DNA of 64,000 bases from Pseudopithomyces maydicus. Its lineage: Eukaryota > Ascomycota > Dothideomycetes > Pleosporales > Didymosphaeriaceae. Shown piece by piece: positions 32,222 to 45,121 of the stretch. The stretch is taken from assembly GCA_026873275.1 (NCBI GenBank), contig JANTUC010000002.1, positions 930,001 to 994,000 of the forward strand, in the 5' to 3' direction. The number at the start of each line of letters is the position of its first letter. The first letter of the stretch is position 1. The notes beneath the pieces were generated by a model. It saw nothing but the letters and a program-made list of their open reading frames with translations, made no database searches and was not told where the DNA came from. A program made the translations under genes and the position numbers.

Positions 32222-35200
32222 TTAGAAGATCTCCGAGTCAAGACTGCTCCGGTAACTCTCCAGACTCTCGGTGTCCGCTGTCAGGGATTAGTTTTGGCAT
32301 GTACGATGATCTGTGAATATTGAATTACTTACCAGCGATAGGTTTCCTCCTGATGACAGTGTCCGAATGTTGCAAATCGGTCTGCTCATTTCCATTCAAG
32401 CTACGGTGACCGCTAGGGCTCCTGCTTCCCATTGGCCTCGGGCCAGTGATCTTGCGCTGAGGGCTTGCTACGTTCAAGTTCTGATGGCTCGGTCGAGGAG
32501 ATGGAGTTGGGGAATACTGTCTTACGTTAGCCTGATCTTTAAGTCGACCATTGTAACCACCCTCAGGGTGATATGGTTTGGCCGAATGTTCGGCGTCACC
32601 GGGTATACATACACGGTAACCCGTGTCCGTTTCGAGTGAGTAACGCACCTCCTGGATAGGCGCCAACGGGGTTAATGTACCCTGACCACCGTACTCGTTA
32701 GGCGAACTGTACATTTGCCTTGCCTGTCCATGACCCGCGAGAGGTTGCTGGGGAGGGATCAAAGGACCATCATCAAGAATCTTCGGCGGCCGCGATGGGG
32801 CTTGCTGCTCGGATGCAGAATGTTGGCTATATCCACCCTCAGACGATATAGGCGATAGGTTGCCAGCATTATAGCTAGCACCACCGCCAGACATGCGATT
32901 GCGCGCCAAAGAGGGATTGCTACCCCATTGATCATAGTCTGGAGATTGCACCGGGTCGAAGATCCTGGCCTGTTGGTCCTACAGTGAGTTAGTAAGTTTC
33001 CGTGTTGAGCAACAAATGCTTTTTCAATGCTAAGAGAACATTACGTACCAGATGTCCAGTGTGGCGACCAGTAGGCCCATGTTTCGGCTGAGGATGCTGC
33101 AGATTCAAGGAATTCCGGTGAGCCTGGTACTTAGGATCCTCCATGGCATATTCATCATCTTCTGGAATGAGTGGTGAAGCTGATCGGATAGACTCACGCC
33201 CATCCCTGTGCAAAGACGTTGTCGATCGAATTCGGTCATCTTCATGCATTTCGTACTGAGCGTCACCATAAGGCATGTCGACCTGGGATCCAGATCGTGA
33301 CCCACTCGAGTAGGGTCGTCTATCTCCAGAGCCACTATTGCGAGGGAGGCTCTCAGAGTCGCGATTCGTCGAAGCTGTCGTTTTTGACCATCTCGAAATT
33401 TTGGGAATGCCGAAAATAGAGGAGGAGTTCGACTTATGCTTGCGCTTCGGAGTGTTCTCTTGGCTATGGGATTCTCGGAAAGGTTTCGACGCTTGTGGTG
33501 GGGTATCATGCGAAATGCTATTGTTGCGACGCGCCTCCTGCGTTGGGGTTGTCATACGCTCAGTGTTCTCGTAATGAGCTTCTTCCTCGGCGTATTCTTC
33601 GTCGTCCTCTTCCTGAACGGTGCTTATTCGTTGAGACTGAGGAACATCGTACCCGGAATGCAAATCTTGAATGCGGCGAGACGAAGATGGGTTGGAGAGG
33701 TACCCAGACTGGTTGGGTGAGGAAGCGGTGTTTGCACGTCCTTCAGGCTCGTATCCGGATTCAGGGGCACCCGGAGCACCAGCTCTCATATGCTCGTACG
33801 AAGTCATACTATTCGTGCGTTGTTGGTCCAGTGTCAGTTGGTGCACCTGCTTCAGGCCTTCAACTTCTCCGAGGAGTTGAATGAGCATGCCTTCAATATT
33901 CTTGATGTCCTTGTCGCCCTTTGAGCCCAAACCTTTCAGAGCGCGCTTGAAAACGTTCTTCTTTTTCGTCTCAAAGTCCAGTTCATCAGTGGAAGACCGG
34001 GGAGCTCTTGGTGATCCCATTGGTTGTGGACGGGGACCACCAATGATACGCTGTTCAGCCAGGTCTACCCGTTTATCAGTGTTGTTCATGACCATAGCAT
34101 CTTGCACGCGAATGAACTGTTTCAGTTCCTCGAACGTGTTGCGCATCTCCGCTGCACTTCTAACCAAGGTGACAAGGATCTCGGTGTCGCGAGCGTTTCG
34201 TTGGGCATCGCGAACGGTAAGATGATCCATCAAGGCCACAATGTCTTTAGAATCGATACGGTCCAACCCACGTCCAGTTGCTGAATCATAAAGTGGCGAC
34301 GCCATTCCATCAGAGTTGCCGCTCAAATGACGGGCGTGCTTACTATCAGCAGCCGTGAAGGGATCCGCGCCATCGACAAGCGAGTCATCGTAATCATCGA
34401 ACCCTCCATCTAGAGGCTTTGAGCGGTTGCGCAAATCTGGGGTGACAGCTCCGGGCTGGTGAGCTGACTGATAGCCCTCATCTTTCCAAAGAGCTGGGCT
34501 TCGCGAGGGCGTACGCTCACGCGAGTAAGAAGGCTGTGCATGTAGCTGCTGTGAATTGTGATGCTGATCATATTCATCGCTCATCATGCTTTCCATGTCT
34601 TGGTCGTAAACTGCAGGGCTTTGATCCCGCGAGTGGGTTGCTGCTGCTGCGAGTCCGGCAGCACCGAGAGCCGCCGCCTTTCCATAGGAACGGGATGGAG
34701 TAAGTTGCTCTCGCTCCTCTTGCCTACTAAGAAGTTCCTCTGTGCGGTCATCGTAGTGATCACTACCGCCGATAGGACCCTTGATTATAGATGGATTGGT
34801 AATAACATCAGATTCGTCGTCAACGCCATATCCATACTCGGGGTCCGGATATCCAGTTGGCAAGGCGCTGTGGTTCATCTGCGGCTCGTCGTGGAGAGAG
34901 ACAGACAGGCTCTGTCGTGGAGGGCTCCCTGCTCCCGTTTTTGCAGCCAATGTCTGTGCTTGACCGCGGATTGCATTCCACCTGTCACGGCTAGGATCCT
35001 CGTACAGATCACTCTCCTCTGCAATGTGCTGGTATTCTGGAGCAGGGCTCACATGAGATAAACGGCTCTTTTTCAAGGGGCTTGCAGCAGATGACTGAAA
35101 ACTGAGACTGGAAGGTTCGTACAGAGAAGCCACTGCCGATTCGACTGCAATGGGAGTATGGACATATTCTGGGTTTGAGCCAACTTTGCGGATGTCTTGA

Positions 35201-37620
35201 CTCAGTGAAAGTCGTTGCTCGTCACGTTCAGCATATGGTGCATCTGCACTGTCCTCGGTATAGTTAGTCATACGTCGAGAGTCGATACCTGGGGAGTCAA
35301 CCAGGCTGGCCTCGTACTCTCTACGATACAGTTCGTTTTGCTGATGATTCTTCTCAAAAAATTCGTCGACATCGCGCGGAGTTTCTGGGTCGCCTAAGAT
35401 TTCTTTAGGTTGCTCAAGGCTAACGCCTTGAGGCCGCTTACGGGTTCGTGCAGCCTTTGTGCTTGGTGAAGACTCGAAGGATTGAATGGAAAGGTTGGAT
35501 GGCTGCCTCACAGCCTTTCGCCCAGCCGAAGACATAGAAGCGCCGCTATGCACAGAGCGCAGTTGACGTGGAGACCCGCTCTGGTGTACGTCTTCCCGAT
35601 AACTGGCCTCGCTTTGTATGGGGCTCAGACCCCTCGTGGGAGTCGCCTCAGCAATCTCATATCGAGGGCTTTGCGGTGCGGCATGTTCGATTGCTCGGGC
35701 TTTGGCTGCTGCTGCTGCTTCCTGAGCGGCCGCTGAAGTTTCGTTCCGAGAGAAATAGCTTCGGTCACTCTTGATACTCATCTTACCCTGGGAATGATTG
35801 CTGTGGGAGGTTCCCATATTTCGCTGGGTCCCATTGGGCGTGCGCTGGGGTGTGCGAGGGGCCGGGGAGGCAAATCCTCGTGCTACCTCGTGAAGAGGTG
35901 TATCCGTATGCCTCGATGAACTTGACTCCGGACGTTCACGAGTCTCAGTCTCTGCAGAAAGAATAGAATCACGGGTAAGTTCCGATCCTTGTAGCTCGCT
36001 TCGCAAAATGGGGAGTGGCGGTACAGACAGTTCCTGAAATGGTGTTTCGAATACCTCATCTCCCACGCTCTCCGAAATGCTGGCTGTTCTACTCCGACTT
36101 TTGGAGTGTCGCTTTCTCCTCTCTTTGCGCTCTGCTTTCTCTTCTTCACGGGAGGTATGTGTTTTCAAGGCTGCAGCTGTCAATCCCGATGCAGCAAGTC
36201 CCGCCAGAGCAGCATCACGCGTAGAATGGCGACTGCTATCTCTACTCTTCTTGTGGCGAACTTTTTCTTCGGTGGTCTCAGCATAGCTACGCTCGGATAC
36301 TGAACCACGGCTTGACCGCCGATGACGACTTGAGCCTCCTGACAGAATTGTACCAGGATCGTGTTCATCCCTGTTCAGAACAACCTTGGGTTTGCTGCCG
36401 TGGATGTGTGGTGCACTGGAGGATTTAGACACTCGCCGACGAGAGCTATCGCGAGACTTTGTGGATTCTACCGTCTCGTATGCGCTCTCACGAGACATGT
36501 CCTCAAACTTTTGCGCATTTTTCTGTGTGCGCTGTTCTTCTTTTAGAGCAGTCAGTTCAGGTAGAATGAGACGCTTTATGGCGTCTTCAACGGTTGCCAG
36601 GAGTTTAGGGTTATTGATAGAAGAGGTTGCAGATACTCCGGAACGCATCGACTGGGTGTCACCCGAACGGCGGTGGACATTGGAGGACAGAAGACTTGAT
36701 TCCGTCCCACTAATGGCACTCGGCTCCTCCTCGCGACGTGACCTGCTGGTCCTGCGATGAGACTTGCGAGCCGCAGTGAGCTCTTCTCTACTTCTGCTCT
36801 TGTCTTTGGACCTGGGAGAAGTGATGCTGTCGATGGGCTTTTGTTGCTGCTGTTGCAACTTCTCCATGACGCGGGCAGTTATCCTCTCTTTGCTCAGGCT
36901 TCTACTACGTTGCCGTGTGGGGGCCTTGAGTGTGTCGGATATTTCCTTAGACTCGAGTACTTCGTCGCGCTCCAGACTACGGCTTCGCCGACGACCTGGA
37001 GGCTTGATGATGGATTCGCCCTCCAGCATACTGTCTGGAGGCATAGAAGAAACGTCTGAAGCCATTGACACAAAGCGTCCACCGTTGCTGGAAAGGTCGC
37101 TAGCGTTTTGAAGCACCTCAATCTCGACGGGTGGTATGGAGGAGACGTTGGAGCCTTCAGAGTAGGAGAGGTCGGTGCTGTGGTGGAAAACGTCGTCGCG
37201 CGGCTTGCCACCCAAGGATACGCGGCGAGTGTACAGCGGCTTCCTAGCGTTGCGGGTGGTCTGGGTGATCTGCACGTGGTCGCTCGTCGTGGACGATGAC
37301 GACTTGTTCTTGCGAGATGAAGGCGTAACTCGCACGCGGACACTGGGGCGCGAGTGGACCTTGCCGCCGGCCTTGCCGCCTTCGAAGTATTCTATGAGCA
37401 GTGAGGTCTGCGAGGGGTACTTTTTGTGCAGCTGGCCTTCGCGCTTGGTGGTGTTTATGGTGACGGGGGTGCCGTCTTCGGGAATGGAATAGGATGTTTT
37501 GTCGGTGCGGGCCGAGAGGTTGGTGTCGAGGTCGTCGCGGACGCTGGGGTCTTCGGAGCCGAGGGTCGAGGGTTCAGTAGGTGCAGGGAGAGGTGGTCGG
37601 TTGAGGTCCACGCCCATCAT
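32222..37620 (-). CDS. very large disordered protein, 1757 residues
   Basis: Exons 33049-37620, 32333-32978 and 32222-32277 join in phase to 1757 residues. The sequence is dominated by Ser, Arg, Glu, Asp and Pro: long SR-rich and charged low-complexity regions, a few short Ala-rich helices (A-A-A-L-G-A-A-G-L-A-A-A-A) and a more ordered section about residues 1130-1270. That section contains L-M-D-H-L-T-V-R-D-A-Q-R-N-A-R-D and K-G-L-G-S-K-G-D-K-D-I-K-N, likely a short coiled coil. No enzymatic domain, signal peptide or membrane segment. Such proteins in filamentous fungi are often scaffold-like, but I cannot name it. In frame upstream, an ATG-led 9-codon stretch ends in TAG five codons before the start; the TAG is also a possible splice acceptor, so an upstream exon is possible. 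Confidence 0.8.
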
Positions 37621-39226
37621 GAATCCAAGCGGGTCCTAGAAGCTGGCGTCGTAGTCGGGCGACATGAGGGCGGGCGGGTGACGGGCGACGGGCGGCGAGC
37701 GACGAGCGGGAAGATGCAGTGCAGGGCGCGCGCGCACGCGTGGAAGAATAGCGAGCGTGGAGAGGCACCGGCGTGCGTCGTCGACGACAAGTCGAGCGGC
37801 AAAGCTGGTCAGGTCAGAGACGAGCCGTGCCGTGAGGGCGGGCGGGCAGGCGCTTTGGGGTCGGGCAGGGCAGGGCAGTGCAGTGCAGTGCAGGGCACGG
37901 TGGAGGCAGGCGCTGGGCTGCTGGGGGAGCTGGGCTGCTGGGGAGCTGGGCAGACGTACCGCTGTGCAGGCGCTCTGCTGTGCTGTGGGCAGCTGTGCCG
38001 ACGCGTGCTCTGCAGTGTGCGCGCAGCTACCTACGTGCCTGGGTAGGGCCTGGGCACGGTCGCTGGTGGTGAGAGGGAGCGGCGGCGGGAGCAGAGCTGC
38101 TGGGTAGAGGTGGGCTGGCTGTGGAGAGCCCGGGTCAAGGTTAGGCGCTACTGTACGAATGGCGCCGGCCACCAATTGTCGTGCCTCGACGGGACACTAC
38201 GCTACCAAGGAAGAAGAGAGACGTCGTCGTCGTCAGGGAAAAGCAATCCTGTTCTATAGCCTACTGGCACAAGAGAGAGGGCGGGCATTGTGCGAATAGG
38301 CGCCAGCGGCCACGTTCCCACCCATTTCCAGCCACCCCTTCTGCGACCCGGTGCCACGCAGCAGCAGCTCTCGCGCCTCGTGGGGCCTCGCCAGGCACCT
38401 CCTGCATATTCTCGACATTCCACACCTCACCTACCCAAGACGTCCCGCGCCCGCTGCGCTGTGCCTTGCCCAGGTGGTCCCCCCGGCCCACACCCTCCAG
38501 TCTCCCGTCTCCCTCCCCCGTCTCCAGTCTCCAGTCTGCGCCCACCACATCCCCCTCCGTGTCCCTCACACCGCTACTCCGTTGCACTGTGCCCAAACTC
38601 CCCACCCAACGTCATGTCTTTGCACCTGTCTTAGCTGCGGCACCCGTGCATCGCTCCGGAAACGCGCACGGATGATCCGCAGCCCATGTCCTTCCCGCAA
38701 TCTCCACAACTGATTGGCCACGGCTTCCCACACTTGCCAGCGCATCGTCCATTCAACCACCTCTTTTTCTGCTCGTCTTTGCCTCCCCGAGCGTTCGCAT
38801 CGCGCACCTTGCCGTGACGCGCATGACTCTACCATCGAATCGTCTCGCAGCCATCTTCTCTTCCTTGAAACACGGGCGCTGGCAGACTCCTTCCGATGGA
38901 CTGGCATTCAGGTGTGAAGAGGCAGTTGCAATCCCGACATCTAACTGGCCACCCATTCGGAAGCTAAGCCATCCTTCACCGGTTCTGTGCGACTGTCATA
39001 TCCAATGCGGTACACGAACTGTCTGGACGCTTGGAAGACGTTGCGTTGTGCTAACTTCAGGGCATGGGCAATTGTACCATTTGAGATGAATCTACTCGAA
39101 CCCGGTCCGCCACACGCAACCGACGTACTATCAAATCCCCCCTTGTGTGCACGATGCAAAGTAAACATGGCAATCGATGGCTCCTCAACGCCGACAACGG
39201 ATGTAGCAGTCCCAAGCGCGTCCTTT
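37621..39226. promoter_or_regulatory. GC-rich promoter region and spacer
   Basis: 1.6 kb upstream of the large disordered protein and downstream of HAS1. It contains short repeats of GGGCA/GTGCA (37860-37900) and CTGGG (37912-37950). CT-rich, TATA-poor sequence continues through 38300-38600. Overlapping GC-driven open frames on both strands show no family features, so I treat them as non-coding. Confidence 0.5.
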
Positions 39227-41254
39227 TTAAAATCGCTTGGGTTTCATGGGCCTCCTGCCCTGTTTCGGCTGACTGCCGTATGATCTCCTTCCTTCAACCT
39301 TCTTGTCCCTAGCCAAACTTGCACCTAGTGTGATGTCGATGCGAGGGGGCGTCGAGAACCCAAACGACTTGGCCACCTTGACCAGATCCAATTTGTGCAC
39401 GTCGAAAACAGACCTCAAGCTGTGGCTGGCATATGAGTGCAGGTACGCCTTGTAGCCCTCTTTTGCGCTCTTGTTCAGGTAGTAGTTCTTCCCGATCAAC
39501 GCCTCCAACTGGCTCTGGATGTTGAGGATCTTGTTCGCCGGGAGTTCGAATTCGACAAGAGGCACTCGTGACTCCTTCAAAAGCTTGAGGAAGCCAATCT
39601 CGGATGGGAGGAGGAACATGAGAGACCTCCCTTGCCGTTGCTTCCTCTGGCCGTTCGTCCGACGCGGTGAATGTAGTCTCGAGGATCATCAGGTGGATCG
39701 AATTGGATGACCCAATCGACCTCAGGGATATCTAGTCCTCGAGCTGCAACATCTGTACAGATGAGTGTCCCGCTCGATGCGTTACAGAACTCAAAGAAGC
39801 GGTTCGTTCGGGCTTGCTGTTTGAGTTTGCCGTGGAGGTCCAGAACAGGCAGATCTATATAGTTCAAAACTACCATGTACTGTTAGCAATTGTGTCGTGC
39901 AGCAAACAGGTGGGTAATGACATACGCTCCGCATAATACTTCACCGCATTACAGGACGAAAAGAAAACGATGATCTTCTTCTTTTGGTGACGTTTCAGGA
40001 AAGAAAACAGCAACCTGAATCGAGTATCCTGTAAAAGTCTTAGACGCGGTTTTCAATAGAGGATTTGGCATTCTTACACTGTCGCAAATGACATAACCCT
40101 GTTCCAATCCCTCCACTGTCGAGTGCTCCTTTCTGTAGTCCACGTTGATGTACAACGGACCAGCTTTCAGTGATATACGCGCAAGATCCTCAACCTTGGT
40201 GGTCTGCGTAGCCGAGAAGAGCATAGTCTGCCTTTCCTTTGGCAAGATCTTCACGATAGATCTCATTTCGTCCTCGAATCCAACTTCTAGGATACGATCT
40301 GCCTCGTCGATGATCAGACTCTTCAAATTCTTGAACACGAAGCCCTCAGTGTTGTGCAGGTGATCGAGCAGTCTTCCCGGAGTGGCGATCATCAGGTTAA
40401 CACCTTTGACCAACTTCGCTGCTTCTGCAGAGCGATTCGCGCCACCCATGAATATTCCATAGGTCTGGGAGTGGCTTTCCATGAGTTCTCTTGCAACGCC
40501 GAAGATTTGAAGAGCCAGCTCGCGGGTTGGGGCAACTACAATAGCACCTGTTCCGTTGCGGGGCTTGAATTTCATGGAACTGAGCATCTCGATAACAGGA
40601 ATCCTAGAGCACAAATACAACATTAGTATGGGTCCATATCAACAAGAGAATATACACCTTGCGCATGTGTATTTGACACATGCGCGTGGATTGGGGCATT
40701 GCGTACAAGAAAGCAAGCGTCTTTCCAGACCCTGTCTTTGCAGCACCAAGAACATCCTTGCCTGCCAGAAGGGGCGGTATAGCACGTCGCTGAATCTCCG
40801 TCATGTTTTCGAAACCCATGCCTTCAATAGCCTTCATTGTTCGTTCGCTCAGCTTGAGGTCGGCGAACTTGATAGGGTCGTCGACGGTAGGCATCGAGGT
40901 TCCTGAGGGTAGATCCGTGTCGGCAGCCGCAATCTCGTCATCGTTCGCGCCATCGTCGGACTGTTCATCATCGTCCTCCTTTGCTTCCACTTCAGCAACC
41001 TTGGATTCAGCGGCAATCTTCTTTAGTTCTGCGTTGAGCTCTTCTTCATTTTCTTCCTCGCCGTTGTCGCTCACACTCTCAGTAGCCTCAGCAACCTCGG
41101 GCTCGGGTGTATGCTCTTTCTTCGCCTTCTTCCGGGATTTCGCTGCCTTCTCTACAGCGCCATTGCTTATCGGCTCGGCGATGGTCTCGTCCTCTCGGCT
41201 CTTGCTCTTGTGTTTGCGCTTGCGCTTCTTCGTCTCGATTTCTTGGGCGGACAT
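39227..41254 (-). CDS. HAS1: DEAD-box RNA helicase HAS1, one-base frameshift in last exon
   Basis: HAS1 is an essential nucleolar ATP-dependent RNA helicase for 40S and 60S ribosome biogenesis. Exons are 40707-41254, 40078-40603, 39926-40028 and 39227-39869. Motifs in order: an acidic/basic N-terminal tail; Q-motif region (F-A-D-L-K-L-S-E-R-T); A-K-T-G-S-G-K-T; P-T-R-E-L-A; T-P-G-R-L-L-D; D-E-A-D; S-A-T; R-G-L-D-I-P; and H-R-V-G-R-T-A-R. The C-terminus matches HAS1 (L-P-A-N-K-I, Y-K-A-Y-L-H-S-Y-A-S-H-S-L). The exons sum to 1820 bases, one short: right after the V-G-R-T-A-R motif, near 39629-39631, the frame changes, and one extra base in the G run would give the family's G-K-G-R-S-L-M-F-L. 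For an essential gene a sequence error is the likely cause. Confidence 0.93.
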
Positions 41255-41967
41255 TTCTGCGGTGTTGGTCTTGTACAGCGTACAGCTTGCGCAAGTCCGT
41301 CGAGGGTTACGCGCCAGAAAAAGTTTCGAAGTTATCGGCAAGTGCGGAGAAGTTCACCGACCAAATAACCATTCCTGGTCTAGTGTCTTGGCGCTGAACC
41401 CTGGCCATGCACTCGCTTACTAGGTACTCCCAATAAGTAGTGTAGGAATGACTGTGGATCAGAATCGTGAGCTACTACCCAAACGCATACACTGTCTAGT
41501 TATAATCATTTTCTGATAATGTATCTACGATGCACATAGCTTTTAACTTTTATTGCCCTTAATTAATATCTGGTTATATATGTACTTGCGTACAATGTAC
41601 ATGCCTTCGACTACATATGTACCTACATATGTAGGTATGCTTAGATGACAAAAGTCTCTGGAGCACCCATGGCAAGCGAGACGACACAAATCAGTGGTCT
41701 CCGATTGCATGTGGTGTTTAAGCCTATTATTTTACATGCCAACCTAAAGCTGTAGCACCACCGAATGCACCACCGAATACCAACGTGTGGGGCAGATTAC
41801 CAATCACCCGAAGCTCGCACTGCATCATCCTGCTCTCAAACCCCTGCTACCCATACTGGTCCCATAAAAGGGTAGCTCAGAGCAGCCTGCTTGTGATCAT
41901 CGTTCATATTAATAGCTCCTCCACGACGTCCGTTGCATCGTCAAAAGATTAAAATCACCGTGACAAG
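41255..41967. promoter_or_regulatory. divergent promoter region
   Basis: HAS1 (minus) and the epimerase-like gene (plus) are read away from it. It contains an 18-base perfect palindrome at 41620-41637 (tacctacatatgtaggta) inside a cluster of related TACATATGT copies (41577-41640). No gene is seen. Confidence 0.45.
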
Positions 41968-43172
41968 ATGGCCCCAAAAATCTTTCTGTACGGTTCACCA
42001 TACTAATTACAATAATTACTCATGTCGTTTTAGTACTGGTGGTACAGGTTATATCGGCGGCTCTGTGCTCCATACCTTGGTGACTGCCCACCCGGATTAC
42101 GACATAACAGTCTTGCTTCGCAAGACACCAGACGGTTTCACGTCGGCTTATCCTAACGTAAAGATTGTCAAAGGCGACTATGACAGTGCAGAGATTTTAT
42201 CCGAGCAAGCATTTAAAGCAGATATTGTCGTCCGTACGTTCTATCTACCAGATCCCAATGTATCACGCCAAGACGGTACAATCTCTGGATGCTCAAGCCG
42301 ACTTTGTATCTGCCTTTCAGGGCTGTGGCCTAACGTTCCCGCATCGATTGTAAGCTGACATCGTACCAGACAATGGCGACTCTGACCACGAGCCTTCCAT
42401 CAACGCTCTAATTGCCGGACTCCTCAAGAAACCCACACCAGGCCACCTCCTCCACCTCTCCGGAACCGGCATCGTCAGCGACTGGTCCTCATCCGATCAC
42501 CTCGGAATCCTCAACCCCAAGGTCTGGTCCGATCTCGAAGATCTCCCTAGCATATCCACCCTCCCAGATCATGCCCTCCATCGTAACACGGAAAAGATCC
42601 TTTTCAAGACTGCCGCAGAGCATGGCGAGAAGCTGAAAATAGCTGTCATGTGTCCACCTGATATCTACGGTAAAGGTACGGGGCCGGGAAAAACATCCAG
42701 CGTCTTCGCTCCCATGTTCATCAAGGACCTCCGCACCACCGGAGATCGCCCTTTCTATTACAACGAAGGTGCCAACACGCGGAGCTGGGTCCACATCTCC
42801 GACCTCATGCGGGTCTACCTCAAGGTCGTCGAGGCTGCCGTATCTGAGGATAAGAAGTTCGGCTGGAACGCAGAAGGATACTACTTCGCCGGCACACAAG
42901 AGCATTCTCATCTCACGGTTGCCCGCGCCATTGGCTCGATACTACAGAAGCACGGGGTGATTGAGAATGGGGAACCTGTACAAGTGACGTTGGAGCAGAT
43001 CGATGAGACGGCCAAGCACCCACTCTTTCCACGGCTGGGACGGTACCTGTATGCTAGCAATTCTCGGACGAGGCCGAGGAGGGCACATGAATTGTTTGGT
43101 TACACAGCAGGCGCGCCGGGCTTGTTCGAGAGTCTGGAGGAGGATGTGCTGGCGGCGTTGGGAAGGTTGTAA
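41968..43172 (+). CDS. NAD(P)-dependent epimerase/SDR-type oxidoreductase
   Basis: Extended short-chain dehydrogenase family with a Rossmann nucleotide-binding start. Exons 41968-41987, 42034-42233 and 42370-43172 give 340 residues in phase. The glycine motif T-G-G-T-G-Y-I-G-G is split by the first intron. Later features are G-D-S-D-H-E-P-S, L-L-H-L-S-G-T-G-I-V-S-D, a C-P-P-D-I-Y-G-K-G substrate-loop region and N-T-R-S-W-V-H-I-S-D-L. The canonical Y-x-x-x-K is replaced by H-R-N-T-E-K-I, common in the NAD-binding but poorly characterised fungal members. The acceptor at 42369 was preferred over one at 42354 because it restores the family-like H-N-G-D-S-D-H. Cytosolic; substrate unknown. Confidence 0.82.
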
Positions 43173-43573
43173 ATAGGCGGCATTTGAGAATGGAAAGAGA
43201 AAACATAGTGATAGTAAAAAATCTAGGATGGAGACGGAAATGAAAGAAACATACAGAACGAATGAAACACTGAGTTCGCCAGAAACCCTAGCAATCGCGA
43301 TTGCGAAAAAAAAAAGCTCAACACCTTGGAGATGGAGAGATGTCAACAATAGCATCTGGATCTCTGAACAACAGGTGGAATTGATTTAGATATTTTTCAT
43401 CTGCACACCAAAGGTAAAGAAACCTCAACTGACCGACGGTGATGCCTGCAACCGAGTCTGCTTGTAACCGCAAAGTCCATAATGAGACACTACGCCAACA
43501 TTCTGCCGTGACCCACCTTTGCAAAATTAAAACTCTAGTCCTCGCGTGAATTTGTCCTGCAAGCTCTACAACA
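43173..43573. other. convergent spacer
   Basis: 3' ends of the epimerase-like gene and the MAP kinase gene. It contains an A9 run at 43306-43314. No gene seen. Confidence 0.5.
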
Positions 43574-45121
43574 CTACCGCATACGTGCGTCCAACCCCTG
43601 CAAATCCCTCTCCAACTCATTGCCCTGCCATCCACCTTGGTAGTTGGCCTCATGTGGTCTTGGTTCCTCGTAGCCGGCACGATCGTAGTTGTTCGGTATC
43701 GGGACGGTCGGCGGCTGTTGTCCACCGCCCTGCCCCCCGGGCTGTACGCGCACCTGCTGGCGGAAGCGATTGACTTCCTGGAGAATCATCTTCTTCATCT
43801 CACCAATGTCCTCTACGACTTCGAATTGGAAATCAAAGGTAGTGGGGCAATTGGGCTCGTCGGAGGCATCGTGCCAGATGTGTAAGTAGCGGTGCTCCAG
43901 CGCTTCTTCAACGGAGATACGGCTCGAAGGATCAAATGCCAGCATGCGGTCCAGGAGGTCAAGTGCGTCGGGATTGGCCTGGCGGAACAGTGATTGAAAC
44001 GATACCTTCTGCATGTAGGGTAGGTTACGGACGTAGTCCTGGGCACGGGGCGAGCCGATGCGGGACAAGGTTTCCTCGTTGGGTGTGCCGAGATAGTGCA
44101 GGATCTGGTTCAGTTGGTCGACATAATCTCGACCCTTGAAGAAGGGCTTGCCGCCCAACAACTCGGCGAGAATGCAGCCGACGGACCAGACATCAACTGG
44201 GCGCTACTAGTCAGTGACACGGGTCATGCAATATTGATTGGGGAGTGGCTTTTTGCGACCGAGGATGATCAAGGGCAAACGTACTGGCCTTGGTGTAGCT
44301 CTGGAAACTCAACATGATCTCTGGTGCTCGGTACCAGCGGGTGGCTACATATTCGGTCATGTACCCCGCATTCTCCTCTGGATCCATCGAAAAGCCTCTG
44401 GCCAGACCAAAATCACAGATCTTGAGCTCGCAATCGGCATTGACGAGCAAATTGCCGGGCTTTAGGTCGCGATGCAGCACGTTCGCCGAGTGGATGTACT
44501 TGAGGCCGCACAGGATCTGGTAGATGAAGGATTGGAAATGGGCGTCGGTGAGCGGCTGGCCAGACCTGATGATGGCGGCCAAGTCGCATTCCATGAGCTC
44601 TGCATGCCATCAGCGTTGTCCCGTGCTCGGGCCAGAGAGGGGCGTACCCTCATAGAGGTAGCACTCGTTGAAGTTGTCCGGGCGCGGAATGTCCATGTCG
44701 TAGAGACATGTTATCTGCAGGCCAAATCAGTCAGTCAACAGGTCGGTCATACACGGGGGGCGGGGGCCGTACGTTGCGGTGGCCTGGGAGGTGTTAGCAG
44801 AGAGGCAAGGCGGGGTGGTGGGCTGGGCGAGGCTTGCCTCTAAAGTGCTGCAGCAGCTTGATCTCGCGCAGGGCGCGCTTGGCCAGGATCTTCTTGCTGA
44901 AGACATTGGTGACCTTCTTGATGGCAACGCCTTCGCCCGACGTGTTGTTGGTGGCCGCGCTGTGGCAGTGTGAGCGTGCGTGGCAGACGGTGGAGCACCT
45001 GAGCATACCATACTATGCCGTAGGCACCCTGGCCCAGCTCCTTGGTGACGTTATAGCGATCGTCGACCACGAACTCCTGGTTGAAGACCTTGAAGACCTT
45101 GCGGCCGGCGAGGTCAGACAT
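43574..45121 (-). CDS. mpkA: SLT2-type cell wall integrity MAP kinase
   Basis: Ser/Thr MAP kinase of the cell wall integrity pathway (yeast Slt2, Aspergillus MpkA, Magnaporthe Mps1), activated by dual phosphorylation downstream of Pkc1-Bck1-Mkk1. Six exons, 45009-45121, 44838-44959, 44773-44783, 44648-44714, 44285-44599 and 43574-44196, give 416 residues in phase. Motifs: glycine loop G-Q-G-A-Y-G-I-V, A-I-K-K-V, H-R-D-L-K-P-G-N, D-F-G-L-A-R, activation loop T-E-Y in M-T-E-Y-V-A-T-R-W-Y-R, and a C-terminal Gly/Gln-rich tail. The second intron uses a GC donor and the third exon is only 11 bases; both are required to restore H-F-R-G-H-R-N. The TEY motif separates it from TGY (Hog1) kinases. Confidence 0.96.

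Noticed and set aside
37636..38675. Several long GC-rich frames on both strands
   Set aside because: Stops are rare because of base composition; the proteins are Pro/Ala/Arg/Cys low-complexity with no domain, and frames overlap on both strands.
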